The position numbers and the translations under genes were made by a program. From NCBI GenBank assembly GCA_934691725.1, contig CAKUTF010000034.1, forward strand, positions 1 through 30,660: DNA of 30,660 nt, read 5' to 3'. Below the pieces are notes generated by a model. That model saw only the letters and a list, made by a program, of their open reading frames with translations, was not told the DNA's origin and did not search any database. The DNA is from an uncultured Fibrobacter sp. (lineage in GTDB: Bacteria; Fibrobacterota; Fibrobacteria; Fibrobacterales; Fibrobacteraceae). How positions within the stretch are numbered: position 1 is the first letter of the stretch; each line of letters opens with the position of its first letter. Of this stretch, positions 16,781 to 24,952 are shown one piece after another.

Positions 16781-19537
16781 ATGGAAATGGAAACACGCTA
16801 CAATTCAAAGGCCGTCGAAGCCCGCTGGCACGACGCATGGAATAAGAATAACGATTTTGCACCGAGCGGAAAGGGAGAACCGTTTTCCGTCGTCATTCCG
16901 CCGCCGAACGTCACGGGTGCGCTGCACTTAGGACACGCCCTGAACGATACGCTACAGGATATTTTGGTACGCTACCGCAGAAAGACCGGTCGCGACACGC
17001 TCTGGATTCCGGGAACGGACCATGCGGGAATCGCTACGCAGGCCGTCGTCGAAAAGAGGCTTTTCCAGGACGAGCACAAGACGCGCCACGATATCGGTCG
17101 CGAAGCCCTGGTCGAACGCATCTGGAAATGGAAGGACGAATACGAGGCCCGGATTACGAAGCAGCTGAAAAGCCTCGGCGTGAGCTGCGATTGGAGCCGC
17201 CAGCGCTTTACGCTCGACCCGGTCTGCGCCAAGGCGGTTCGCTTTGCGTTTTTCAACCTCTTCAAAAAAGGACTTATCTACCGCGGAAAACGCCTCGTAA
17301 ACTGGGACACGAAGCTCCAGACCGCTGTCGCCGACGACGAAATCTACTATGAAACGGTCAAGGGACATTTCTGGACTTTCAAGTATCCGCTAGCGGACGG
17401 TTCGGGCTACATCCCGGTTTCGACGACGCGTCCCGAAACGATTATGGGCGATACCGCTCTCGCGGTCCATCCGAACGACGAGCGCTATAAAAAGTATATC
17501 GGCAAAATGCTGAAGGTTCCATTCGTCGGACGCGAAATTCCGGTGATTGCGGACGCGCTCCTGGTCGATATGGATTTCGGGACCGGTTCCGTGAAAGTCA
17601 CTCCGGCGCATGACCCGAACGACTATGCCACGGGGCTTCGCCACAGGCTCCCGATGATAAACATCATGAACGACGACGGTAGCCTGAACGAAAATGCCGG
17701 TGAATTTAAAGGGCTCAAGGGATCTGCGGCTCGCGATGCGGTTGTTTCGGGACTCGAAAAGCTCGGACTGCTCATCAAGGTGGAAGACCACGAAATGCAG
17801 GTGGGACATTCCGACCGCTCGAAGACCGTGATAGAACCGTATCTGAGCGACCAGTGGTTCGTGAAGATGGACGCTCTCGCCGAGAACGCGATGAACGCGG
17901 TGAAATCCGGCGAAATCAAGATTATTCCCGAACGCTATGCGAACAAGTATCTGGACTGGCTCGCCGAAAAGCGCGACTGGTGCATCAGCCGCCAGCTGTG
18001 GTGGGGACACCGCATCCCGATCTGGCACACGGACGCTTCGGAAGAAGACCTGAAGAAAACGTTCGGTTCGCGGGAAGACATTTATTTCTATCCGGCGCAG
18101 AACGGAGGCTTTCTCGTGTGCAGCCGCGAAGAAAACCTGGAAGAAAACCTGATTCCGGGGCACAAGCTCGAACAGGAAGCGGACGTTCTCGACACGTGGT
18201 TCTCGAGCGGGCTTTGGCCGCACAGCACAATGGGATGGCCCGACAAGACGGAAACGCTTTCGCGCTACTACCCCACTACCGTGCTGGTGACAAGCCGCGA
18301 TATCATCACGCTCTGGGTCGCCCGCATGGTCCTTTTCAGCCAGGAAAACATGGGCACGGTTCCGTTCCGCACCGTTTACATCCATCCGAAGATTCTCGAC
18401 GGCAACGGACAGACGATGAGCAAGTCCAAGGGCAACGGCGTCGATCCGATGGACATCGAGGAAAAATACGGCACGGATGCGCTCCGCTTCGTGATGGCGA
18501 GCCTCTGCACCGACAACCAGGATGTGCGCCTGCCGGTGAAAAAGGAAAAGCAGCCTGATGGACGTGAAATCAATACGTCGGAAAAGTTCGAAATCGGGCG
18601 CAACTTTTCGAACAAGCTGTGGAACGCCTGCCGCTTCCTCTACCCGCACCTCGAACAGGCCGGAGCGCTATCGAGGGAAATGCTTCCGATGGACGAGAAG
18701 CTCTTCAAGTTGGAAGATTTCTGGATCCTTTCGCGCCTGAATTCGACAATCCGCGATGCGACCCGGATGCTTGAACAGTTCCATTTCGCGGAACTCGCCG
18801 GCTTCCTCTACCGGTTCGTCTGGGACGACGTATGCTCCAGTTACCTCGAAATCAAGAAGTCGGTCATCAACCGGGAAGCGCTCGATGCGGAAAAGAAAAA
18901 CGCGATGGCGATTCTTTCGCACGTCCTGCGCGGCGTAATCGATCTTCTGCATCCGGTGATGCCGTTCATTACCGAAGAACTGAACGCAACGCTTTTCCCG
19001 GGTTCCGAGCGTGTCATTCACAGCCCGTGGCCCAAGGCGGACGAGAGCCTCGTGAATCTCGACATCGAAAAGTCCTTTGACCGCGCCTTTGCTGTGGTCG
19101 AAGCGGTTCGCGGAGCAAGGGGACGCTACAAAGTCAGCCCGGCGACAAAGCTCAGGGCAGTCCTCAGCGTTGACGACGCCGCAACGGAAAAGTCCATTAG
19201 GGAATGCGCTGCGGTTATCACGGAACTCGGAGGACTCGAATCGCTCTCCATCGCGGTAAAGGCTCCGAAGCCGAAGTTCAGCGCAAGCGCGGTCGTTCCG
19301 GGCGGCGAACTCTACATCCCGCTCGAAGGAATCCTTGACCCGGAAGCGGAAATCGCTCGCCTCGAAAAGGAAATCGAAAAGGCGAAATCCTTTGCCGCTT
19401 CCATCGAACGCAAGCTTTCGAACGAGAAATTCGTGAAAGGCGCTCCCGAAGCGGTTGTAAATGCCGAAAGGACGAAGCTCGCGACACAGCAGGACATTAT
19501 CGCGAAGAACGAAAAGGCGCTGGACGAACTGAAATAA
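16781..19537 (+). CDS. valS: Valyl-tRNA synthetase
   Basis: A 918-residue class I synthetase that charges tRNA-Val in the cytoplasm. The Rossmann fold carries the HIGH-type motif HLGH at 49-52. The CP1 editing domain shows TTRPE at 215-219 and the GTGSVKVTPAHDPND stretch. The tRNA-binding tryptophan region (WCISRQLWWGHRIP) and the second half of the active site follow. The KMSKS loop reads TMSKS (545-549), a Thr in place of the first Lys; the catalytic second Lys is kept. The anticodon-binding domain and a C-terminal coiled coil (about 845-918, ILDPEAEIARLEKEIEKAK) complete the usual architecture and length. ATG at 16781 is used; ATG at 16787 is equally possible because neither has a clear ribosome site. 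It is separated from neighbours by hairpins on both sides, so it is probably monocistronic. Confidence 0.97.
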   Translation: MEMETRYNSKAVEARWHDAWNKNNDFAPSGKGEPFSVVIPPPNVTGALHLGHALNDTLQDILVRYRRKTGRDTLWIPGTDHAGIATQAVVEKRLFQDEHKTRHDIGREALVERIWKWKDEYEARITKQLKSLGVSCDWSRQRFTLDPVCAKAVRFAFFNLFKKGLIYRGKRLVNWDTKLQTAVADDEIYYETVKGHFWTFKYPLADGSGYIPVSTTRPETIMGDTALAVHPNDERYKKYIGKMLKVPFVGREIPVIADALLVDMDFGTGSVKVTPAHDPNDYATGLRHRLPMINIMNDDGSLNENAGEFKGLKGSAARDAVVSGLEKLGLLIKVEDHEMQVGHSDRSKTVIEPYLSDQWFVKMDALAENAMNAVKSGEIKIIPERYANKYLDWLAEKRDWCISRQLWWGHRIPIWHTDASEEDLKKTFGSREDIYFYPAQNGGFLVCSREENLEENLIPGHKLEQEADVLDTWFSSGLWPHSTMGWPDKTETLSRYYPTTVLVTSRDIITLWVARMVLFSQENMGTVPFRTVYIHPKILDGNGQTMSKSKGNGVDPMDIEEKYGTDALRFVMASLCTDNQDVRLPVKKEKQPDGREINTSEKFEIGRNFSNKLWNACRFLYPHLEQAGALSREMLPMDEKLFKLEDFWILSRLNSTIRDATRMLEQFHFAELAGFLYRFVWDDVCSSYLEIKKSVINREALDAEKKNAMAILSHVLRGVIDLLHPVMPFITEELNATLFPGSERVIHSPWPKADESLVNLDIEKSFDRAFAVVEAVRGARGRYKVSPATKLRAVLSVDDAATEKSIRECAAVITELGGLESLSIAVKAPKPKFSASAVVPGGELYIPLEGILDPEAEIARLEKEIEKAKSFAASIERKLSNEKFVKGAPEAVVNAERTKLATQQDIIAKNEKALDELK

Positions 19538-19563
19538 TCGGGTTAAGTGCGCGCATTTGCCGA

Positions 19564-19591
19564 TAAGCCCCGGGGAATTCCCCGGGGCTTA
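19564..19591 (+). terminator. 28-base perfect palindrome downstream of valS
   Basis: Two 14-base arms, TAAGCCCCGGGGAA and its exact complement, meet at a central GAATTC. It lies 26 bases after the valS stop and would form a very stable hairpin in RNA. No T tract follows (AATATCTATC), so termination would be imperfect and could permit read-through into gmd 20 bases further on. Confidence 0.7.
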
Positions 19592-19610
19592 AATATCTAT
19601 CTTTAAAACA

Positions 19611-20630
19611 ATGAAAACAGCACTGATAACCGGCATCACGGGCCAGGACGGCTCGTATCTCGCGGAACTCCTGCTAGCGAAAGGTTACGCGGTATATGGC
19701 CTTGTTCGCCGCAAGAGCAAGCTCGACTTCAACAACGCGGAACACCTGAAGGGGCGCGTGACGTTCCTCTTCGGGGACATGACGGACATGGCGTCGCTCC
19801 TGCGCGCCCTGGAGATGTCGAAGCCGGACGAGATATACAACCTGGCGGCGCAGTCGTTCGTGACTACTTCGTGGGAGACTCCGCTCTCGACGGCGGACAT
19901 CAACGCTACCGGCGTGACGAAGCTTCTGGAGGCTGTCCGGCTCGCAAAGACCGATACGCGCGTTTACCAGGCGAGCACGAGCGAGATGTTCGGACGCGTG
20001 CAGGCGGTGCCGCAGGATGAGGACACGCCTTTCTACCCGCGGAGCCCCTACGGGGTTTCGAAACTCTACGGGCACTGGATTGTGAAGAACTACCGCGAAA
20101 GCTACGGGATGTTCGCCTGTTCGGGCATCCTCTTCAACCACGAGTCGGAGCGCCGGGGCGCGGAATTCGTGACGCGGAAGATAACGATTTCTGTGGCGAA
20201 GATCCGTGCCGGGAAGCAGGAGTTTCTGGAACTCGGGAACCTGGACGCGAGCCGCGACTGGGGACATTCGGAGGATTACGTTCGCGCGATGTGGCTGATG
20301 CTGCAACGCCCGGAGGCGGACGACTACGTGGTGGCGACCGGACGGACGCACACGGTCCGCGATTTCGTGATGTTGGCTTTTCGGGCTGCGGGGATGGAAC
20401 TCGAATTTCGCGGAGCCGGAATCGATGAGCGCGCGTTTCTCGCGGGGACGGACCGAGAACTTGTCCGGGTGAACCCGAAGTTCTTCCGCCCGGCGGAGGT
20501 GGATCTTTTGATTGGTGACGCGTCGAAAGCGAAACGCGTCCTCGGGTGGGAGCCGAAGATTTCCTACGAGGAACTGGTGCGCCGCATGGTCGAGAGCGAC
20601 ATGAAGCTTCTTGCCGAAGGAAAAATCTGA
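19611..20630 (+). CDS. gmd: GDP-mannose 4,6-dehydratase
   Basis: A 339-residue extended SDR enzyme converting GDP-D-mannose to GDP-4-keto-6-deoxymannose, precursor of GDP-fucose, GDP-rhamnose or related sugars. The NADP-binding motif TGITGQDG (7-14) is the Gmd signature. The catalytic set is Thr123 and Glu125 (STSEMFG), Tyr147 and Lys151 (YGVSK). The stretches YNLAAQSFV, FYPRSPYG, ILFNHESERRG and RDWGHSEDYV are all Gmd hallmarks. No reductase for the next step lies in the window. No clear ribosome site precedes the ATG. Only four bases separate it from the following glycosyltransferase, so the two form an operon. It uses many G-ended codons, in contrast with the AT-rich genes after it. Confidence 0.95.
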   Translation: MKTALITGITGQDGSYLAELLLAKGYAVYGLVRRKSKLDFNNAEHLKGRVTFLFGDMTDMASLLRALEMSKPDEIYNLAAQSFVTTSWETPLSTADINATGVTKLLEAVRLAKTDTRVYQASTSEMFGRVQAVPQDEDTPFYPRSPYGVSKLYGHWIVKNYRESYGMFACSGILFNHESERRGAEFVTRKITISVAKIRAGKQEFLELGNLDASRDWGHSEDYVRAMWLMLQRPEADDYVVATGRTHTVRDFVMLAFRAAGMELEFRGAGIDERAFLAGTDRELVRVNPKFFRPAEVDLLIGDASKAKRVLGWEPKISYEELVRRMVESDMKLLAEGKI

Positions 20631-20634
20631 TTTT

Positions 20635-21708
20635 ATGAAATTGGCGCTTGACGCACGAATGATTGATCGCTCTGGAATAGGTACATGTATTTGCGAGTGG
20701 CTTTCACGGGTAAACTATTCGATTGTTTTAGGAAAACAAAAAAATTTAGAACCCTATAGAAACAACTACTCCGAATTTGTTCCTTTTGACAGTTCTATTT
20801 ATGGTTATAAGGAACAGTTGTCGTTTCCCTATGCTTCTCTGAAGAAATTGAAGCCGGACGTCTTGCATGTTCCCCATTGCAATGTTCCTTTGTTTTATCG
20901 AGGAAAGCTCATTGTAACGATTCATGATTTAACCCATCTGGTATATCCACAGTTTCTTCCGTCGCGCATTGTAGGCTGGTATTTTAAATTTATCTTTTGG
21001 AGTGCCTGCAAAAAGGCCGATCATATCATGACGGATTCCGAAAGTACCAAGCGCGATATCATCCGCTTTTTTCATACGCCAGCCGATAAAATTACCGTTG
21101 TTCCTTTGGGATGCGGCAAGGAATTCGTTAAAAAAGCGCAAGAGGAAATCGATTACATCTACGATAAATTTTCAATCCCGCGAGACAAAAAACTTTTGCT
21201 CTATGTCGGAAATTTATTGCCTCACAAAAATCTATCTAGACTGTTGGAAGCTTTTTCTAAAATGCCGGAACGGAACGATTGCCGGTTGATTCTTGTGGGA
21301 AAAACCTTTAATGGACGCACGGAAAATTTAGGCGAAAAAACACTAGGGATTTCTGATTTGGTCATTCATGCCGGTGTTGTATCCCAGGAAGATCTTATCG
21401 CTCTATATAACATGGCGAATCTTTTTGTCTTGCCGTCGCTTTATGAAGGCTTTGGACTGCCCGTTCTCGAAGCCTTTGCCTGTGGAACGCCCGTCGCCTG
21501 TTCCAATACATCCTCGTTGCCGGAAGTAGGCGGAAGCCTTGCCTACTATTTCAATCCCACCGATTCAGGCAACATGGCGCAAGTCCTATCGAAAGCATTA
21601 ATGGAGAAAAAGAAAACCGAGGAATATATCCGGTGGGCGGCAACGTTCACCTGGGATAAATCCAGCGAGATGATTTTATCTATTGCAAAACAAGTCTGTG
21701 GATTATAA
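20635..21708 (+). CDS. Glycosyltransferase family 4 (GT-B, mannosyltransferase-like)
   Basis: A 357-residue cytoplasmic or membrane-associated transferase. The N-terminal domain begins with LALDARMIDRSGIGT, the usual acceptor-side Gly loop of GT4. The C-terminal donor domain has VGNLLPHKNLSRLLEAF (191-207) and the EX7E motif Glu271...Glu279 (YEGFGLPVLEAFACGTP). By its position after gmd it probably transfers a GDP-linked sugar to a surface polysaccharide, but donor and acceptor are not determined by the sequence. ATG at 20635 starts right at the fold; an in-frame start at 20611 would overlap gmd. Base composition falls sharply compared with gmd, with A/T-rich third positions. The next gene begins two bases after its stop. 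Confidence 0.9.
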   Translation: MKLALDARMIDRSGIGTCICEWLSRVNYSIVLGKQKNLEPYRNNYSEFVPFDSSIYGYKEQLSFPYASLKKLKPDVLHVPHCNVPLFYRGKLIVTIHDLTHLVYPQFLPSRIVGWYFKFIFWSACKKADHIMTDSESTKRDIIRFFHTPADKITVVPLGCGKEFVKKAQEEIDYIYDKFSIPRDKKLLLYVGNLLPHKNLSRLLEAFSKMPERNDCRLILVGKTFNGRTENLGEKTLGISDLVIHAGVVSQEDLIALYNMANLFVLPSLYEGFGLPVLEAFACGTPVACSNTSSLPEVGGSLAYYFNPTDSGNMAQVLSKALMEKKKTEEYIRWAATFTWDKSSEMILSIAKQVCGL

Positions 21709-21710
21709 CG

Positions 21711-22643
21711 ATGCAAAAGAAGCGAGTCGTTTTTTTTCTCAAATTATTGATTAGTGTTGCGGGAATCCTTTTTATCTTTTATAAAATTCCGCTAGAAGAA
21801 ATCCGTAAAAACTGGACACATACAACCTTGACGTGGCTTCTATTGCTAATCCTTTTCACTTTTGTTTCGATGGGCATTCAAGCGAATCGTTGGAAGGGAC
21901 TGCTTCTTGAAGAAGGGGAAAAAATACCATTTCGAACCTTTTATGCTTACATCGCGATAGGATATTTTTTCACGGCTTTTTTGCCGGGAGGCTTTGGCGG
22001 AGATGTCGTTAAAACCTTGGCGTTCGGAAAGCGTTTTTCTCAAACATCGAACTCGGTTGCCGCGATTTTAATTTCGCGAATCCAAGGGCTCCTGATGCTG
22101 TTCCTTTTGTTTTTCGCCTCGCTTCCATGGGTCTGCTACCATTATTCCATATCCACTTCGTATATTTTCGGAATGCTCGTCGCTTTGCTTTTGACGGCTA
22201 CGGCTCTTGTCTTTTGTTGCTTTTCAGATAAAATAGCTTCATTAAAGTTCGTTTCGGGCCGTTTGAAGTTCATTTCAAATCTGCAAAGATCTTTGATCGT
22301 TTATAGAAATCACAAGAAACAATTTTTCCTGTCCTTTTTGGATTCTTTATGGCTTCAACTTCTCGTTTTTGCGACATCGTATGGATATCTAAAATCCGTA
22401 GGAATTACCTTGGATTTTAGATTGGTTATCGTCTTTACGGCCATTACGGTCATTATTACCATGCTGCCTATATCGCTTAACGGAATCGGCGTTCGGGAAT
22501 GGATAACGATAAGCCTTTATACAGGAATCGTCGGATTGCCAGCCGACAAAGTCCTTGCCGGCCATTTGCTTGGGTATGTTTTAATCCTGTTCCAGGCAAT
22601 CCAGGGGGCCATTATTTTGGCTGTACAAAAACGAATCGCCTAA
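21711..22643 (+). CDS. UPF0104 / LPG-synthase-like integral membrane protein
   Basis: A 310-residue protein with about eight hydrophobic helices (first at about 7-25). Family marks are the GYFFTAFLPGGFGGDVVKTLAFGKR stretch (about 84-108, quoted here in part: FLPGGFGGDV), the SRIQGL segment and the NGIGVRE loop near 262-268. Relatives include the flippase-like membrane half of lysylphosphatidylglycerol synthases and AglD-type proteins; in glycan clusters they are thought to move or modify lipid-linked sugars. Here it lies two bases behind the GT4 gene, so a role in exporting or building the same glycan is likely but inferred. The gene is the most AT-rich of the window, which points to acquisition with the GT4 gene from another genome. 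Confidence 0.85.
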   Translation: MQKKRVVFFLKLLISVAGILFIFYKIPLEEIRKNWTHTTLTWLLLLILFTFVSMGIQANRWKGLLLEEGEKIPFRTFYAYIAIGYFFTAFLPGGFGGDVVKTLAFGKRFSQTSNSVAAILISRIQGLLMLFLLFFASLPWVCYHYSISTSYIFGMLVALLLTATALVFCCFSDKIASLKFVSGRLKFISNLQRSLIVYRNHKKQFFLSFLDSLWLQLLVFATSYGYLKSVGITLDFRLVIVFTAITVIITMLPISLNGIGVREWITISLYTGIVGLPADKVLAGHLLGYVLILFQAIQGAIILAVQKRIA

Positions 22644-22735
22644 GCCCCGTCTCCAAAGATTTACAAATTCCGGGGAACGCCTCCATAAAAAGAATACTAG
22701 TTTGATGAAATCACCCTGAAACGAGGATTCGATAC

Positions 22736-23665
22736 ATGCAGGTATTCATCACGGGCGGAACGGGCTTTATCGGGCATTATGTCGCGCGGGAACTTTTGGA
22801 AAGCGGGCACCGGCTTACGATTCTTTCCAGGCATCCCGACAAGATTCCCTATCTTTCGAACCATCCGGACGTGACGATTCTCGAAGGCACCATCTACGAC
22901 GCGGCGACCATTGCGAGGGGACTCGAAAACTGCGAAGCGTGCATCCACATCGCTTTCGGCTGGGGCGAAACTCCCCTTTCGATGCTCGAAAACGATACGC
23001 GGGCGACGGTCCTTGTCTTGCAGGCGGCGGCAAAGGCAGGATGCCGGAAATTCATCTACACGTCGAGTACCGCTGCGATGGGAAAATTCCGTCCGGTGAT
23101 GAACGAAAATGTCGTAAACCTTCCCCTCGATCTTTACGGGGCGACAAAGGCGGCTGGCGAAGCCTACGTGCTGGGATTCCGCGGAACCGCGATGAAACGG
23201 AACATCATCCGCCCGGGTTACACGTTCGGAAATCCCGCATTCGGCGTCCATGACGGAGTTTCCCAGCCGGACAAGCGTTTCGCGCTAATCGCGCAGTCCA
23301 TCGTGAAGGGTTGCCCAATTCATTTGATAAAAAACGACGGGACTCAGTTTATCGATGCGGCTTCCCAGGCGAAGCTTTTTCACAAGCTGCTCGACAGCGA
23401 TTACAACGAAGAAATTTTCCTGGGCCTGGGAGCGAACTGGATTTCGTGGAAGAGCATCGCGGAAAGAATGCTCGCCGAATATGAAAACCTGACGGGCAAA
23501 AAAAGCTCTGCAAAAATCGAAGAGCGGGATCTCGGCTGGTCTGAAAAGCCGATGCTATTCTCCGTCGAAAAGATTGCGGAAACGTTCAATTTGCATTTTG
23601 ACGCCCGCTCCGAACTGGAAAGGCACATCCGCTGGCAGCTTGAAACTACCCTAGCGAATCCTTAA
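22736..23665 (+). CDS. NAD-dependent epimerase/dehydratase (extended SDR)
   Basis: A 309-residue oxidoreductase. The N-terminal GGTGFIG (7-13) binds NAD(P); Ser109-Ser111 (YTSS) with Tyr134 and Lys138 (YGATK) form the active site. The C-terminal part carries the family substrate domain, including IIRPGYTFG. It probably acts on a nucleotide-linked sugar or similar alcohol, but the sequence does not tell which. GAGG nine bases before the ATG supports the start. Its base composition returns to the genome style, unlike the two genes before it, and about 90 bases without clear signals separate them. Its last 20 bases overlap the end of the convergent kinase gene. Confidence 0.88.
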   Translation: MQVFITGGTGFIGHYVARELLESGHRLTILSRHPDKIPYLSNHPDVTILEGTIYDAATIARGLENCEACIHIAFGWGETPLSMLENDTRATVLVLQAAAKAGCRKFIYTSSTAAMGKFRPVMNENVVNLPLDLYGATKAAGEAYVLGFRGTAMKRNIIRPGYTFGNPAFGVHDGVSQPDKRFALIAQSIVKGCPIHLIKNDGTQFIDAASQAKLFHKLLDSDYNEEIFLGLGANWISWKSIAERMLAEYENLTGKKSSAKIEERDLGWSEKPMLFSVEKIAETFNLHFDARSELERHIRWQLETTLANP

Positions 23666-24665
23666 GAAAACGGATAGCCTCATGGCGAGACGGGCTCAGC
23701 GTTTCGTAAAGTTCGAGAACGCGGGATAGCTGTCGCTTGCCCGGCTTGATGTATTTTTCAAAGCCCGGGATCTTCTTTTCCATGCTCAAGAAGCAATAGG
23801 CGCCAAGCGCCTGCATCAGACGCTGGAGGCTCGCCTGCAAGAAGAGCGTCCAGGCCTCTTCCCTGGTAAAGGATTGCAGGCATAGCGGATAATCCAGGTA
23901 CCATTCGTTGAAGAAATCCGAGACAAGTTCTTCGGAAAGCTCGACATAGGGATCCCACAAGAGCGAAGCGATATCGTAGAACATGGAGCCGCGGCGCGCC
24001 CCCTGGAAATCGACGAACCCGATTTCCGAATCCGAGCGGACCATGACATTTTGCGATTGAAAGTCTCGATGCATCAGGACTTTCGGATGCGTATCGACCA
24101 TGCAGGCGAGCGTCGCGAAAAAGTTTTCTACGGCCTGGGGCAATTCGGAAAAGCCTTTTTTGTTTTGAAGGTAATTGGTGCGAAAATAATCGGTCTCCCA
24201 CTTGAGCGCCGCATAGTCGAAGCGTCTCGCCGCGATGTCAGGCCTCGAAAGAAAGAATTTCGGGCTTTCCTTCTGCCACTTGAGCAAGGCGTCGATCGTC
24301 GCGGGATAAAGAATCCGAACATTTCCGGGATTCGGTTTCCCGTCCTTTTCGACGAGGGAGAGCAGCGTATTTTCGCCCATGTCCTGCATAAGAACTTGCG
24401 CGAAGACTTCATCGACAGCCCAGATTTCCGGCGTCGGAAGCCCAAACGAGGAAAACGATTTCCCATACGAAACAAAGCGCCTAAAATCCTCGTCGGCAGT
24501 CAGGTTCGTCTGGAGAATCGCGGTCTTTCCGTTTTCGGCGATCCGGTAATACTTGCGGAACGAACCCGCGGAACCAGCAAGCGTCCACGTGGCGGCAGAA
24601 GTAAAATCCCTGGATTCAAGGATGGTCTGGATGTTTGGCGAGACTTGCGGTAAGCTGGATTGCAT
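23646..24665 (-). CDS. Aminoglycoside phosphotransferase-fold sugar kinase (AmgK-like)
   Basis: A 339-residue cytoplasmic kinase of the APH/choline kinase fold. The N-lobe has an ATP-clamp loop GSAGSFRKYYRI (31-42). The catalytic loop is HRDFQSQN (199-206) with Asp201, and the metal site is DFQ (219-221) in FVDFQGARRGSMFYDIASLL. The DFQ-with-DIASLL pattern is that of the AmgK family, anomeric kinases for N-acetylmuramate and N-acetylglucosamine in cell-wall recycling. No murU nucleotidyltransferase is adjacent, so the substrate is only a guess. GAGGA five bases before the ATG at 24665 fixes the start; an ATG at 24689 lacks support. It converges with and overlaps the epimerase by 20 bases. Confidence 0.88.
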   Translation of the reverse strand: MQSSLPQVSPNIQTILESRDFTSAATWTLAGSAGSFRKYYRIAENGKTAILQTNLTADEDFRRFVSYGKSFSSFGLPTPEIWAVDEVFAQVLMQDMGENTLLSLVEKDGKPNPGNVRILYPATIDALLKWQKESPKFFLSRPDIAARRFDYAALKWETDYFRTNYLQNKKGFSELPQAVENFFATLACMVDTHPKVLMHRDFQSQNVMVRSDSEIGFVDFQGARRGSMFYDIASLLWDPYVELSEELVSDFFNEWYLDYPLCLQSFTREEAWTLFLQASLQRLMQALGAYCFLSMEKKIPGFEKYIKPGKRQLSRVLELYETLSPSRHEAIRFLKDSLG

Positions 24666-24758
24666 GATTTCCTCGGAGTTTTTCCTCAATATATCATTCT
24701 AAATTGCAAAATTGTCAAAAAAATTCGCAAATAACCAAAAAAATTTTTCCGTTCTCCG

Positions 24759-24787
24759 TTGCCACGCATCCAAAGCTTTTTTATTTT
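24759..24787 (+). promoter_or_regulatory. Candidate promoter of the trp operon
   Basis: TTGCCA (24759-24764) and TATTTT (24782-24787) stand 17 bases apart. Transcription would begin about four bases before the leader-peptide ATG, making that ORF nearly leaderless, which would fit its lack of a ribosome site. The match is imperfect and other AT-rich boxes lie upstream. Confidence 0.35.
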
Positions 24788-24797
24788 CTTTTCCGAA

Positions 24798-24866
24798 ATG
24801 AAAAACGCACGCATCATGATGAACAACTGGTGGTGGCGCACTTCGGTCTCGGAGTTCGCGTGTTAG
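24798..24866 (+). CDS. trpL: trp operon leader peptide
   Basis: A 22-codon frame starting with ATG and ending in TAG. Codons 11-13 are three consecutive TGG (24828-24836), so the peptide reads NNWWWRTSVSEFAC toward its end. Such a run of Trp codons just upstream of a terminator and of trpE is the signature of ribosome-mediated attenuation. When charged Trp-tRNA is scarce the ribosome would stall here and free the downstream RNA to form the antiterminator. The ribosome site is weak. The frame is too short to look like a gene by length alone; the call rests on the Trp run, the position and the RNA pairings. Confidence 0.88.
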   Translation: MKNARIMMNNWWWRTSVSEFAC

Positions 24867-24922
24867 CCTTTTGTGGGTAATCGTGCATGGCAAGCGGCTC
24901 CGTCTTTTCGGAGCCTTTTTTT
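24836..24922 (+). promoter_or_regulatory. trp attenuator: alternative hairpins 1:2, 2:3 and 3:4
   Basis: Hairpin 1:2 pairs ACTTC (24840-24844) with GGAGT (24851-24855), and GCG (24836-24838) with CGC (24857-24859), across one mismatch. Antiterminator 2:3 pairs CGGAGTT (24850-24856) with GGCTCCG (24896-24902), seven pairs including two G-T. Terminator 3:4 pairs GGCTCCG (24896-24902) with CGGAGCC (24909-24915) and ends in seven T. The 1:2 and 2:3 pairings share bases, as do 2:3 and 3:4, so they exclude each other. A ribosome stalled on the Trp codons would cover the base of strand 1 and favour 2:3. This is the classical logic of enterobacterial trp attenuation. Confidence 0.88.
24896..24922 (+). 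terminator. Attenuator terminator (3:4 hairpin)
   Basis: Perfect 7-base stem GGCTCCG/CGGAGCC with loop TCTTTT and an immediate run of seven T, 30 bases upstream of the trpE start. Confidence 0.93.
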
Positions 24923-24952
24923 GTGCGTGAAAAATTTAACCAAGGAAACCTT

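Noticed and set aside
24051..24653. 200-codon plus-strand frame opposite the AmgK-like gene
   Set aside because: The minus strand carries kinase motifs and a good ribosome site; the plus frame is Arg/Phe-rich shadow sequence.
24699..24893. Minus-strand frame across the trp leader
   Set aside because: It is the complement of the leader and hairpins, without a ribosome site or protein-like pattern.
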